DNA of 64,000 nucleotides from assembly GCA_036320915.1 (NCBI GenBank), contig JAXBDG010000015.1, forward strand, positions 186,001 through 250,000. The letters run 5' to 3'. The stretch is from Linnemannia elongata (taxonomy: Eukaryota; Mortierellomycota; Mortierellomycetes; Mortierellales; Mortierellaceae). Both the position numbers and the translations under genes were made by a program. Position 1 is the stretch's first letter. Each line of letters opens with the position of its first letter. The notes beneath the pieces were generated by a model. The model was not told the DNA's origin, did no database searches, and saw only the letters and a program-made list of their open reading frames with translations. Shown in pieces: positions 31,701 through 41,115 of this stretch.

Positions 31701-32535
31701 GACGGGTCTCGGACAGTAGGGGCTCTTCCTGGGTCGAGAGGAGTGTGTCAAGTGTGGATAAGAACTCGGCGTTGTCCAGGATCTGTGTGTTCATACGCCA
31801 TAGTCCACGACCTGCCTTTGGCGCTAAGCTGGGAGTCAAGGTTAGCGTCAACATGTCGTGATCCGAAAAGGGACTCCCACATAGCTGTTTAGGGTTTGAA
31901 GTCTGAGAGAACAGAGAGAAAGAGGATAGAATATAATCGATAGTGGTTCTGCTTTTATTTCCGGAATGGAGAAAAGTAGGTATGGGAGTGGTATTGGGAG
32001 GAGTGATGCAGTTGATGAGGTGGGTGTTAATCCATTCTCGGAAGGGGGGGTGAGTACACCGGCGATGGTGTTGGTAGTTAAGGTCACCAAGGAGGAGGAT
32101 GTTGGGGGGAGGTGTGAGGAAGAAAGGAAGGGTGAGGCAGTTTTGAAAAAAGGATTTTCTTTCTGTACTTTTTGCTGGGGCGTACATAACACAAAAGGTG
32201 GCAAAAAAAGGGGAGGAGGAAGATGTGACGTGTGCCAAAATAACACGCCCGTCAAGATAGGTTTGTGTGGATGAGAAGGAAAGGGATGAGTCTCGTAGAA
32301 GGAGGGCGCAATTAGTTGTCCAGACAGCGTCGCTGCACTTGAATATCTGATTGTATCTCTTCTGGTCGTCCAGGGGAGGGGTTTCTGGAAAGCCCAACTC
32401 TTGCAGGGCCAGTATATCATTATTTGTGTTCCGTAGCCAGGTAAAGAACCCTCCTGGGCTGTTATTGTTGTTTTTTTCTTTTTTTTTCAGATGCTCCTTG
32501 CGCATCCCTCGAACGTTAAATGTTGCAATTTTCAT
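28741..32535 (-). CDS. LINE ORF2: endonuclease and reverse transcriptase
   Basis: 1264 aa. The N-terminal ~235 residues are an AP-like endonuclease: MKIATFNVRGMR, ILALQELG with the catalytic Glu, LLLGDLNYQHH, and SDHDMLTLTL at its end. It nicks target DNA to prime reverse transcription. The RT core spans about residues 470-770: NWRPLSLINCDAKVFTKLI, GFTAGRHIADNG, LDQEKAYDRVHPEYLEMV, GLRQGDPLSPLLFN, and the catalytic AYADDLLTF near 700. A zinc-binding RVT domain follows near 1110-1175 (FWKTKIPHRARTFWWRYKRD, then HCDAQGC and HHVFGC). All key residues seem to be present. It starts 8 nt after the ORF1 stop in another frame, so translation probably depends on re-initiation. Confidence 0.93.
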   Translation of the reverse strand: MKIATFNVRGMRKEHLKKKEKNNNNSPGGFFTWLRNTNNDILALQELGFPETPPLDDQKRYNQIFKCSDAVWTTNCALLLRDSSLSFSSTQTYLDGRVILAHVTSSSSPFFATFCVMYAPAKSTERKSFFQNCLTLPFFLTPPPNILLLGDLNYQHHRRCTHPPFREWINTHLINCITPPNTTPIPTFLHSGNKSRTTIDYILSSFSLFSQTSNPKQLCGSPFSDHDMLTLTLTPSLAPKAGRGLWRMNTQILDNAEFLSTLDTLLSTQEEPLLSETRQQHWDRVKEEIKRCCIKHSISIRRDQQTTTHDLNNARQSILLDLSQSSGTTKATLARDLDELELLLQQQTIEELDLHALRSGTTWREQGEANTAYFFRAIAERRSKRLVPALHNPTTNSLTTSTEERLQVASEYYTALYTPDPSDRNATLQLLDSLPATSLLSPLDKEKMTARITEAELEAIIAKTPLSRAPGQDGLPFELYRHILKTPWIRHLLVDILNDALLESTFPQSWQHTVMILLYKKGEASHLSNWRPLSLINCDAKVFTKLITLRLQPYMRTLTGQHQTGFTAGRHIADNGLVLNNLRDYCRDRRLKHVGILLDQEKAYDRVHPEYLEMVMERFGFPQQVIRSISTLFFSTQISLNINGYISDPISQSRGLRQGDPLSPLLFNLAFEPLLAHIQSTPLIQGISIPHRPEPVKLGAYADDLLTFVDSVQEWETLDRALRLYGNASNARVNLNKTVAFPMSAYPDLPLKTHLTSLDLQWHDSTTKNALIYLGFPVFFCREQSPIFWNKILDKIKAGINMQSSRSLSVLGRATIVNALILSRLWHLAWVTPFPPSFLSKVRQAIARFVCPFKPTASWKVITTPRHDGGLGVIDPAKQQQAFLIKHLRNATSTSPSWGKDIVLDVIRWKTKSTHRLSFMLNPQENRLLQQLKHFPHLLQLVKAASTLPSLKTPTIQAGLPDSTTFLESPLEWWFPPVEDNNSTLTARIGDLFTLEIDENNKFKVTYKRRLSRKSKSIRDDLITQLAGTNTRRMSQAYLEAIQTPHVGVVGDRLAQRIRSLILLDNGKTKVTLWTASTRQIRQYLSPPPDPEPPPNPSSMHPESGTKSQWRKFWKTKIPHRARTFWWRYKRDIIPCGTLRAHRWQQDAHCDAQGCREREADKNHHVFGCKGKYLAWQFILQEHTDKSTWSDEDLHTLLSFKPPTFSIKPEYNITPPQLLACCLIGINTANTILFLHQLTQSSEEISDCITTEIKKAIAQNEYLL

Positions 32536-32543
32536 TGGGGGTA

Positions 32544-34364
32544 TTACTGGTGGGTTGGTTTCGTCTTTTGAGTGAAGACTCTACTGCGGACTGAGCGTCG
32601 AACAGTAGGGGTAGGGGAAGGGGAAACGATTTTGCTGACCGTCTTTTTAACAGACTTTCCCATCGACTGAAAAAGTCCTTCTTTCTTTTGTTTCGTGAAT
32701 ACCTGGGATTCACTGGGTGAGCTCATGTAGCCAGAAGATCCGCCTGTGGTTGAAGCCTGACTGCTGGCTACATAGATCCCATGAACACCTTGATCTTTAC
32801 CTCTCTTCATATATTTTTGGGTTACACGAGTGCCCACCTGCTGGAAGACAGAGGTGACCGATGTGTTGGCGGACGAGTCGTGAAATAATCTCTTGTTGTT
32901 ATCATTCCTTACCACTTCTTTCCCCTTTTTGTTTGATGTATTTTTTTTGGTAAAATCTGTCAAAGACAGCTCCTCTATCTGGGATTCACTAAAGACATCA
33001 AACAGCTCATTTTCAGGAGTTCCTGGAATAAACCCAGGAGAGCTGACCAGAGACAGCACCGTAGGAGAAAACTCTTGCTCAGAGAAGGGAAGAGGTGGGG
33101 AGGGAGAAGGAGAGACAATAGGGGACAACACCGCATTGTGTGAGGGAGAAAGAGATGTCGAAGGGGAGAGAGGCTCCGCTGGTGAAGGAGGCGCCACACC
33201 AGAAGTAGAGGAGGGTATCGCCTTTCTACCCTTTGAACGGGAGGAGACTGTAGCTGCCTTAGCAGCCTTCAAGAGAGAAGCAAAGGGAGCTGGGGCTGAG
33301 GATGGTGCCACATGTGTGGAGGTAGAGGCGACTGCAGCTGGGGTTTTGGGAGGGGAGGGTGGAAGAAGAGCTGCAGTGGCATGGGGAGGAGAAGGAGCAG
33401 AGGTAGAAGAGGCAGCCCCAGCTGAGGTGGAAGAAGAGGGAGAAGAATCACAAGGTGGAATTGAGGGGTTTCTCTCAGACTCATTGACCTTAGCAGTTTT
33501 GAGGTCTCTCTCTGAAAAACGATCACATTGAGGCTGAAGATGACCCGCGGCCTTGCACTTGGTGCAGGTCTTTGACAAGCGAAGAGCACACTTACCCAAG
33601 ACGTGGCCTTCGCTCTTGCAGTAGTTGCAGAAGTTGGAGTCTCCATGGGCTGTCCAGTGCATCTTGATCGGGTTTCGTTGGTGGAAGGGGAGAGAGTGAT
33701 GGCGGCCTAATCCGACGGCTTCGGGGGTGGTGTCGCCTTTAACGTAGGCAAACACTTGGTGGTTGGCTAGTTGTAGACCATCAGGGGAAATGCGCATTGG
33801 GATCTGGATCAAGATAACCTTGCCCATAGGTTTCTCGATTTCCAGTAGTTGTTTGACCCAAGCACAAAGATTGTCGCCTGCATCTGCTGAGGTGTGGAAT
33901 TGATACTCCGAAAACATGATCTTGGTGACCGTGAAGTCAATGGTAGAGGAGAGTGGCGGGTACGCAGTTTTTTTGAATATGATAGGAGTAGTGGATACCT
34001 TAAAGGCGTCAACAGATTCGTGATAAACTAGTTCCATGCGGTCGAATTCCACTCCTGGGTGGCGAATGGCGCTGATGATGGGCTTTTTGATCGATGGGTC
34101 TTTGGTGAGGTTGATCATCGTGGAGAGGCTTTTGACAGCTGCATCAGCAAATGTTTCGATGGAAACCTTGTATCTGGCCGGGACCTTGTAGGCGACCGCT
34201 CTGGTGTTCGCCAGCTCTTCTGGGCGAAGACCCATGGGTGGGATTGGTAGGTGAGCCAGGTGTCCGTCGGTAGGGTCAGAGAAGACAGTCTCATAGGTGA
34301 TCCGTGAGAGAGTGTTTGGGGGGGAGGGGGGGGGGAGGGGACCCTCTCGCCGCCATGGAGGCAT
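32544..34364 (-). CDS. LINE ORF1: gag-like RNA-binding protein
   Basis: 606 aa. An N-terminal globular part is followed near residues 240-285 by two CCHC zinc knuckles, CNYCKSEGHVLGKC and CTKCKAAGHLQPQC, which bind RNA. After these comes a long Ser/Pro/Ala-rich, probably disordered stretch (about 300-470), then a basic C-terminus (SMGKSVKKTVSKIVSPSPTP). This order is usual for ORF1 of fungal and plant LINEs. The start at 34364 is the first ATG of the open frame. The leader just upstream carries a G-rich run (about 34318-34342 on the plus strand is mostly G). Confidence 0.88.
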   Translation of the reverse strand: MPPWRREGPLPPPSPPNTLSRITYETVFSDPTDGHLAHLPIPPMGLRPEELANTRAVAYKVPARYKVSIETFADAAVKSLSTMINLTKDPSIKKPIISAIRHPGVEFDRMELVYHESVDAFKVSTTPIIFKKTAYPPLSSTIDFTVTKIMFSEYQFHTSADAGDNLCAWVKQLLEIEKPMGKVILIQIPMRISPDGLQLANHQVFAYVKGDTTPEAVGLGRHHSLPFHQRNPIKMHWTAHGDSNFCNYCKSEGHVLGKCALRLSKTCTKCKAAGHLQPQCDRFSERDLKTAKVNESERNPSIPPCDSSPSSSTSAGAASSTSAPSPPHATAALLPPSPPKTPAAVASTSTHVAPSSAPAPFASLLKAAKAATVSSRSKGRKAIPSSTSGVAPPSPAEPLSPSTSLSPSHNAVLSPIVSPSPSPPLPFSEQEFSPTVLSLVSSPGFIPGTPENELFDVFSESQIEELSLTDFTKKNTSNKKGKEVVRNDNNKRLFHDSSANTSVTSVFQQVGTRVTQKYMKRGKDQGVHGIYVASSQASTTGGSSGYMSSPSESQVFTKQKKEGLFQSMGKSVKKTVSKIVSPSPTPTVRRSVRSRVFTQKTKPTHQ

Positions 34365-34486
34365 ACGAGGGCCGTGGGTGAGGTTTGGATGAAGATCCGT
34401 TGTTTTGCTGGTCCATAGGAGCAGCTAGGAGTGGAGGTTTTTCAGTTGGTGTAGTTCGGTGTAGTGTTCGTGTCGTTCGTTCCGTC

Positions 34487-34499
34487 TCAAGGAAATTGA
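34487..34499. repeat. LINE target-site duplication, copy 2
   Basis: TCAAGGAAATTGA, identical to 28670-28682, next to the 5' end of the LINE. It fixes the element's 5' limit at 34486. Confidence 0.9.
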
Positions 34500-34951
34500 A
34501 GAAAACCTCGAAGGCACCTTTAAGTAAGGAAAGGGACAGATCATAAATAAAAAAAACGTCGGCTGCTCTGTCCTGGAAGTTGCTGGTATGTGACTGTTAT
34601 ACCCCTGAGTATTCATGCGCATGGCTCACTGACTACCAAGAATCGAGAACTTCAAATCCTTGAAGCGCAAGCTGCATACTGCACAACCTCGAGAGGGATC
34701 CCTACTTCAGCCCTCTTCCCGCTTCCTTCTTCTCTGTATTTTACTCCTCCTCCTCCTCCTCCTCTCTCTTTCCCTTTATTCCCTTCCTTGCCACCCTTAT
34801 TCCTTTTGGTCAACCACGCTTGGATTATCAATCAGACCAGATCTATCAGTAAGAATCCACATCTATCGCATCCAGGGGTCCTTCATTAATAATGTCAAAA
34901 TCCGTTCACTAACGTCTTTCTGTTCCGACAACATCCACAGAGAAACACCAC
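34500..34951 (+). promoter_or_regulatory. Upstream region of the NACHT-WD40 gene
   Basis: This holds a CTCCTCCTCC tract near 34745-34775 and T/C-rich sequence up to the start codon, like other leaders here. The LINE landed about 460 bp upstream of the start codon, so it may have displaced or replaced distal promoter sequence. Confidence 0.4.
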
Positions 34952-37900
34952 ATGGCGCCTTGGTATAAAAGAACCCTCTCCTCGGACGAAGCCCTTGCCC
35001 GTGCGAACACCCACCTCGAGAATGCCAAGGAAACAAAGGACCGACGACGAGCCCAAAAACTATGCGACAATGCGAAAGAAGCTCTGGAGAGGATGGACAT
35101 CTCCAAGAGCATCAAGGATCATGACCAGATCATCGCCGCCTTTCGTCAGCATGGAGAGCTCCTCGAGAAATTGGGTCTTTCCGACGAAGCCCAGCTCAGT
35201 TACAGCAAGGCTGACGAACTGAGGTATAATCAAAGTCGCTGGAATCGACTATAGAGACAGTTGACGATGAAGAGAACACGTATCTGACCATTTGCGAACC
35301 CTTTTGCCATTCTCAGCAGGACTGTTGATAAGAGTACGCCAGCTCCACCTTTGGCTCAAGAATTGCCTCTGTCTATATCATCTGCTTCTGTTGTCTCTGC
35401 TTCGACAATCTCTTCAAGCACCGCCACCATCCGCAACAGAGGAACTGTTTTGCCAACCACCTTCACAAAGGGCTGTCCTCCGCCCGTTGTCCAGTTCACG
35501 CTGCCAGGACCTGATGAGCGCCTGACCAGCACTCGCCAACTCGCTTTTTGTCTTGCTCTCCTGCAAGAAACGGCTTTACCTCTGGACAGCCTCGACGCTT
35601 CAACTCGCGCCTGGCTGACAGCCACCGAGAAGAATCAGGATGAAAAAGACAGACTCAGGGCCCTGGCCACAGATATGATCCGCGCGCTTGTTCAGGACAA
35701 TCTGAAGGACATTAAGGCCATCAATGAGGTCGTGTGTTTGGCTCCCGTGCTCGATAGAGCCGATTTTCGAGCCTTGCTCTCCCTATTTGTCAACATGATC
35801 AATGATTCCCTCCTCCTGGATGTCCAGGCTCTTCAAGGATTGGCGCCCATGATTCAGGCGAGTCCTGCATACATCGAGGCCGATGACTTGGTCAAGATCC
35901 TCAACCTGTTGAGCACCCGTCTCCAAGAGACATTCCAGCAATCACCTCAGCACATCTACAGGTTGACTATGACGGTGTCGCGTGTCCTCGATGCCATGGC
36001 CGATTGCAACATACAAGGACTAGACCGCGTCAAGTTGCATGAGCCGCTCCTCTCTTACCTGGGCCGTCTGAAGAGCGACAAGGATCCTTATATCGTATAC
36101 CAAGCGGCATACGCATTTCAGGCACTGCTGTGTGTTCCCGACGATGAAGAGCCGTGGCAGGCAGCCTTGCGACGATCAGGGGCAGTCATCAAGGGTGTCG
36201 GAGGATTAGCGAGTGCGATCAAGGGGTTGAATGTCGCAGAGTTCATCAGCGGATTGAGCACCATCCAAGAAGGGTTCCAAGGAGCAGGTCAGATCTTTGG
36301 ACTCGTGCAGGACGCGTACAACGATGTGACGAACCTGATGGAAAGCGGTCAAGTGTTGCTGGAGTCGCTCAAGAATGGACTAAGTTTCAGCCACAAGCGT
36401 ACCTGGTACGCAGCCTTGCGCGGTGCCGACACTTTGATCCAGAACGGCGAGTTGACCAAGTTCAAGACCTTGGTCTGCGAGGCACCCTGCCGCCGTGATC
36501 TGGCCTTTCATTGGGGTGTCTGCCAACGGCTCGGATATTTGGCGGCTGATCCGGTTTGGGATGATGTCTCTCGAAAGGATGCAATTGCGTTTCTAGGAGA
36601 AATGTACTGGAACGATGAGGAATGGGGTCAGGAACCTCGTATCAAGCAGTGCATCTTGGACATTCTCTTGCAATTGTCCCACAGCACTAGTCAAGGTGAG
36701 AAAGGATATGAGATGGTTGGATCTATGTACTTTAGGCTCATTGAAATTAGTTCTCACAGGTCGCTGCTGCTTTTGTACTCTTGTAGAATCGATGCACAGT
36801 GTTGTTAGGATCCTCCTAAGGGACTTGTCTACAGAAGGCGATGGAAACAAACGCAACCTTTACCAATCCTGTATCCAAACGGGACCGAGCGTGCACACCT
36901 GGAACGTCTCCGCGTCCCATCTCGACTCATCATCCCTGATCGACCAGGTTCAAAGCAAACCCTCGATTGAACCGGCCCTGCGAAAGTATCAGCGCCATCG
37001 AATTCAGGAGCAGGAGCAACGCCATACAGTCTACATCCCTCCTGAAGCCAAGCCGACCCGTGAGTCACCCGACGACGATCTCTTTGATCTGACAACGAGA
37101 GTCAACGAGTTCTTGCTAGCAGCCGATAGCAAGGTTTTGTTGCTATTGGGAGATTCTGGTGCCGGAAAGTCAACATTCAACCTGGAGCTTGAGAGAAACT
37201 TGTGGATAGCCTACAACCTTGACAAAAAGTGGATCCCCCTCTTTGTGACCCTACCCGCTATCAACATGCCAGAGGAAGATCTCATTGCCAAGCATCTGCG
37301 AAAATACGAATTCACAAAGGGCCAGATCCGGGAACTCAAGTCCTACCGCCAAATCGTCTTGATCTGCGATGGCTACGACGAATGCCAGAAGAAGGACAAC
37401 CTTTATAACGACAATCGACTGAACCAGCCTGGAGAATGGAACGTCAAAATGGTGATCAGCTGCAGGAGCGAGTACCTTGGATCCGACTATCGGATCTTCT
37501 TCCAACCCGGTGGCCGCAACGACAGGAAAGGGGCCACGCAACTCCAGGAGGCTGTGGTCGCACCGTTCTCCATGGCCAAGATCAACCATTATATCGAAAG
37601 CTATGTCACAAAGTATCAGATACCAGGAGAAACTGTCTGGACTGCAGAGGACTATCAAAGCGCGATCAAGAGTATTCCCAACCTTCAAGACCTTGTGAGG
37701 AACCCGTTCTTGTTATCGTTGGCACTTGAGGTTCTACCTCGTCTAGTCGATCTATCCAAGGACCTCACATCCAACCAGATCTCAAGGGTGACACTGTATG
37801 ACCAATTCGTGGAGCAGTGGGTGGAGCGAGGTCAGATACGACTGATCGAGCGATCGTTGACTGGAGACGACCAAGTCGCGTTGGAGCTTTTGTCGGAGGA

Positions 37901-40022
37901 TGGGTTTACACGAAACGCCATTGGATTTGTGAAGAGTCTGGCAGTTGCCATTTTTGACGAACAAGACGGCAAGCCTGTTGTGGAGTACTCGCCCATTCGA
38001 GACATATTGAGTTGGAAGGCGGGATTCTTTGGCCATGGTGATGGCAAGAATCTGTTACGCGAGACGTGCCCTCTCAGTCGCACTGGCAACCAGTACCGAT
38101 TCATTCATCGATCTGTCTTAGAGTATGCACTGGCCCGAGCAGCATTTGAGCCGAGACAGCTAGGAGCGGATGATCAAGACTCGGTGGAGCAACTGGACGT
38201 TCAATATGGAGACAATCGAGATGGCCCGTCCAAGGACACCTCCTCAAGTTCACCGCTGTTTCGAAAGAGTTTCGTACACGAACACTCGATCATCAACTTC
38301 CTGTCGGAACGGGTCCTGCAGAGTGTCCAGTTCAAGAATCAACTCCATAGGTTCATCGATCAGTCCAAATCAGACGAACGGTTCACTCACGCTGCCGCCA
38401 ATGCCATTACTATCTTGGTTCGGGCCGGTGTAGTATTCAATGGGGCCGATCTAAAGGGTATTCAGATTCCAGGCGCAGATCTGAGCGGTGGACAGTTTGA
38501 TTCGGCACAACTGCAAGGAGCGGATTTAAGAAACACCAACCTTCGCAATATTTGGCTGCGTCAGGCTGATTTGAGCAACGCGCAGATGGTGGAGGTCGAG
38601 TTTGGCGAATGGCCGTTTCTCAAAGAGGTTAGCAGTGTGCTCTCATGTGCGTACTCTCAAGATGGGAAGGCACTTGCTGTAGGCCTTGGGGATGGCACAA
38701 TCAGCTTGTACGAGACCGCAACTTGGGAAAAGACACGCACATTAAGCGGCCATACCTCCCATGTTGTGAGCGTGGTGTTTTCGCCAAGCGGCCAGCAGAT
38801 TGCCTCGGGCAGTTACGACAACATGGTGCGGCTCTGGGACGCACAAACCGGTGCACCTGGTGCCATTCTAAGCGGCCATACCTCCTATGTTAGGAGCGTG
38901 GTGTTTTCGCCAAGCGGCCAGCAGATTGCCTCGGGCAGTTACGACAACACGGTGCGGCTCTGGGACGCACAAACCGGTGCACCTGGTGCCATTCTAAGCG
39001 GCCATACCAGGGAAGTGATGAGTGTGGTGTTTTCGCCAAGCGGCCAGCAGATTGCCTCGGGCAGTTACGACAACATGGTGCGACTCTGGGACGCACAAAC
39101 CGGTGCACCTGGTGCCATCCTAAGCGGCCATACCTCGGTGGTTACGAGCGTAGTGTTTTCGTCAAACGGCCAGCAGATTGCCTCGGGCAGTTACGACAAC
39201 ACGGTGCGGCTCTGGGACGTACGAACCGGTGCGCCTGGTGCCATCCTAAGCGGACATACCAGGGAAGTGATGAGTGTGGTGTTTTCGCCAAGCGGCCAGC
39301 AGATTGCTTCGGGCAGTTCTGACAACATGGTGCGGCTCTGGGACGCACAAACCGGTGCACCTGGTGCCATCCTAAGCGGCCATACCTCCTATGTTATGAG
39401 CGTGGTGTTTTCGCCAAGCGGCCAGCAGATTGCCTCGGGCAGTTACGACAACACGGTGCGGCTCTGGGACGCACAAACCGGTGCACCTGGTGCCATCCTA
39501 AGCGGCCATACCTCGGTGGTTACGAGCGTGGTGTTTTCGTCAAGCGGCCAGCAGATTGCCTCGGGCAGTTACGACAACACGGTGCGGCTCTGGGACGCAC
39601 AAACCGGTGCACCTGGTGCCATCCTAAGCGGCCATACCTCTTGGGTTATGAGCGTAGTGTTTTCGCCAAGCGGCCAGCAGATTGCCTCGGGCAGTGAAGA
39701 CAACACGATGCGGCTCTGGGATGTGGAATCAGGTCGATGTTTGACTGTGGTCAAGGATTTTCATGGAGCAACCACAAGTATCGCCTGGAATGTAAATGGA
39801 AACGGCAGTTACTTAGCAACTGGCTGTGGCGATAGCTCCGTTCGCCTGTGGCAGGTGATAGGAGACCACCATCTTGTATACCTGCTCTGGAGCTCTATGC
39901 AAGATCGGCTTGTCGTGTCAAATGTCAATATCTCAAAGGTTCAGGGCTTAAGCAGGATGAATATGAAACTCTTAGAACAGCGCGGCGCCGTGGACGACCC
40001 GATTTTGGAAGAAGTGCGCTAA
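34952..40022 (+). CDS. STAND/NLR-type NACHT-pentapeptide-WD40 protein, three exons
   Basis: Exons 34952-35223, 35320-36695 and 36787-40022 give 1627 aa. The second exon can also start at 35317 (NAGNAG acceptor). The N-terminus (DEALARANTHLENAKETKDR) is helical and TPR/MIT-like. Residues ~110-560 are a helical platform without a named domain. A NACHT ATPase follows, with Walker A GDSGAGKST near 670, Walker B VLICDGYDEC near 744 and VISCRSEYL as sensor. Residues ~1095-1155 are pentapeptide repeats (ADLKGIQIPGADLSGGQF). WD40 blades then run to the end: one degenerate, eight nearly identical, one degenerate. NLR proteins of this layout in fungi (HET-E/HET-D type) sense ligands with the WD40 array and signal through nucleotide-driven oligomerisation. 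A similar role is inferred. No known death-effector domain is visible at the N-terminus. Confidence 0.88.
38742..39750 (+). repeat. Eight 126-bp tandem units encoding WD40 blades
   Basis: Each unit encodes LSGHT..., SVVFSPSGQQIASGS, DN.VRLWDAQTGAPGAI. Most bases are identical between units. Differences cluster at the residues after GHT (SHVVS, SYVRS, REVMS, SVVTS, REVMS, SYVMS, SVVTS, SWVMS), with a few at S-Y/S/E-DN-M/T and DAQ/DVR/DVE. Homogenised DNA with variable surface positions is the mark of concerted evolution under diversifying selection. Confidence 0.9.
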
Positions 40023-40506
40023 ACGTGGTAGTGAGTAACCAACGTCAAGAGTCTGAATAAATCCAACAATAAACAACGCTCATATTTCTATGATTTTAAA
40101 AATGACAAATCCAACATACACAGCTTTCCTCGAATGAATCCTTGCAATAACTGTCTGTCTGTGTATCTGTGCATCCGTGAACCCGCATGCCGTGTTGCAG
40201 GTTTTACTTTTTTTCTTTGTCTAAATTTTCTTCTCTCTAAATACCCCTGTTTTTGTATTTCCTTTCTCTTGGAAAAGGATGAAAAGATAAAGCGCAAACA
40301 GATATTGTCTTGCAGTAGGATGAAAAGAGAAAAGGCTAACAGATAGATACCTCGGCCCTCGTCATAATGACCAAGACCTTATGAGAAACGACAAGGGCGT
40401 ACCTTATGGCGATGAAAGAGCCGTTAAAAGAAGTGGATAGAAAAGGTATCTATTTTTTCGTGTGTGTGAGAGTGAGAGTATAGAAGTAGAGGAGAAACAG
40501 AAAGGT
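40023..40506. other. Short convergent intergenic region
   Basis: 3' UTRs of two convergent genes. ATAAACAACG after 40060 is near a likely polyadenylation site of the NLR gene. No other feature seen. Confidence 0.4.
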
Positions 40507-41115
40507 CTACAATGATTGCAGAGACAAAGGAAAGGAAGAAGAAAAAAAGTAAAACGAATCAATTGCCCCAAGATGATGCCTTCCTCTTGCTGTTCGTCTT
40601 CTTGCCTTCTTGGAAGTCAAAGAAGAAGAAATCTTTTGATGTCTCTTCTCGTGCTTGTTACCCCTCTTCCCAGCAGCCTTCTTCATAGCCTTCTTGCCAG
40701 TCTTTTCTATGTCCATCTTGGTGACTTCAGGTCCAACCATGGGCTCTTGGAGGATATGCAGATTCGCAGGCGCTGCAACAATCTCGTCAGAACGGAAGGA
40801 ATTGAACTCCGTCGCTCGATGTTCGATATCGAGACGGGATGGATATCCCCATCGACGCTTCGCCAGCCTCGGCAACCCCGACCCCAACGAAGTGACGATT
40901 TTGTTGTTCTTGCGATTGCTGTTGCTCTTGTGATGGTGGTGGTGGCCGTTGGTGGTGCGGTGTCGACGAGATGAATGGCGCTTGTCATGACGGGCGACGA
41001 GACCTTGTGCGACCTTCATAGACTCGAACCATTCTTCAGGGGCAATGATTTCTTGGGCCAGGACTGTTGCGGCGAAGAGGGTAACTAGACTGAAGGACAG
41101 GGTTGCTAGACGCAT
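40507..41115 (-). CDS. Small secreted, very basic protein
   Basis: The frame is open further upstream, but the start is set at 41115 (MRLATLSFSLVTLFAATVLA), because a signal peptide with a likely cut after LAQ or VLA begins there. The product is 202 aa. The mature part is rich in Lys, Arg and His (HDKRHSSRRHRTTNGHHHHH). It holds several dibasic KR sites of the kind cut by Kex2 (LAKRRWGYP, GKRGNKHEKRHQK), the segment AKRRWGYPSRLDIEHRATEF, and an acidic middle. No cysteine pattern or known domain is seen. It could be a cell-wall-associated protein, a Kex2-processed peptide precursor or an effector. The antisense frames here are shadows of it. Confidence 0.55.
   Translation of the reverse strand: MRLATLSFSLVTLFAATVLAQEIIAPEEWFESMKVAQGLVARHDKRHSSRRHRTTNGHHHHHKSNSNRKNNKIVTSLGSGLPRLAKRRWGYPSRLDIEHRATEFNSFRSDEIVAAPANLHILQEPMVGPEVTKMDIEKTGKKAMKKAAGKRGNKHEKRHQKISSSLTSKKARRRTARGRHHLGAIDSFYFFSSSFPLSLQSL

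Larger units (their letters stand above)
28683..34486 (-). mobile_element. Full-length APE-type LINE (non-LTR retrotransposon)
   Basis: A 5.8-kb element on the minus strand: a short 5' leader (34486-34365), ORF1 (gag-like), ORF2 (endonuclease-RT), a 3' UTR of about 35 nt and a ~22-nt A tail (T-run at 28683-28704). A 13-bp target-site duplication flanks it. Both frames are open from start to stop. Domain order and the C-terminal zinc-binding domain place it with L1/Tx1-like elements rather than R2-like ones. Open frames, a clean tail and an exact duplication suggest a young, possibly competent copy. Confidence 0.9.

Noticed and set aside
29123..33531. Plus-strand open frames across the LINE (365 aa, 212 aa)
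   Set aside because: Antisense shadows of ORF1 and ORF2, which carry full domain sets.
28470..34499. LINE as a 28S-specific (R1/R2-like) element
   Set aside because: Its target duplication lies about 100 bp past the 28S end and is not within rRNA, so site specificity is not supported, though spacer targeting cannot be excluded.
38890..39754. Minus-strand open frames across the WD40 units
   Set aside because: Antisense of the 126-bp repeat; same cause as for the LRR array.
40516..40988. Other frames over the secreted-protein gene
   Set aside because: No signal peptide or domain; the minus-strand frame has a clear signal peptide.
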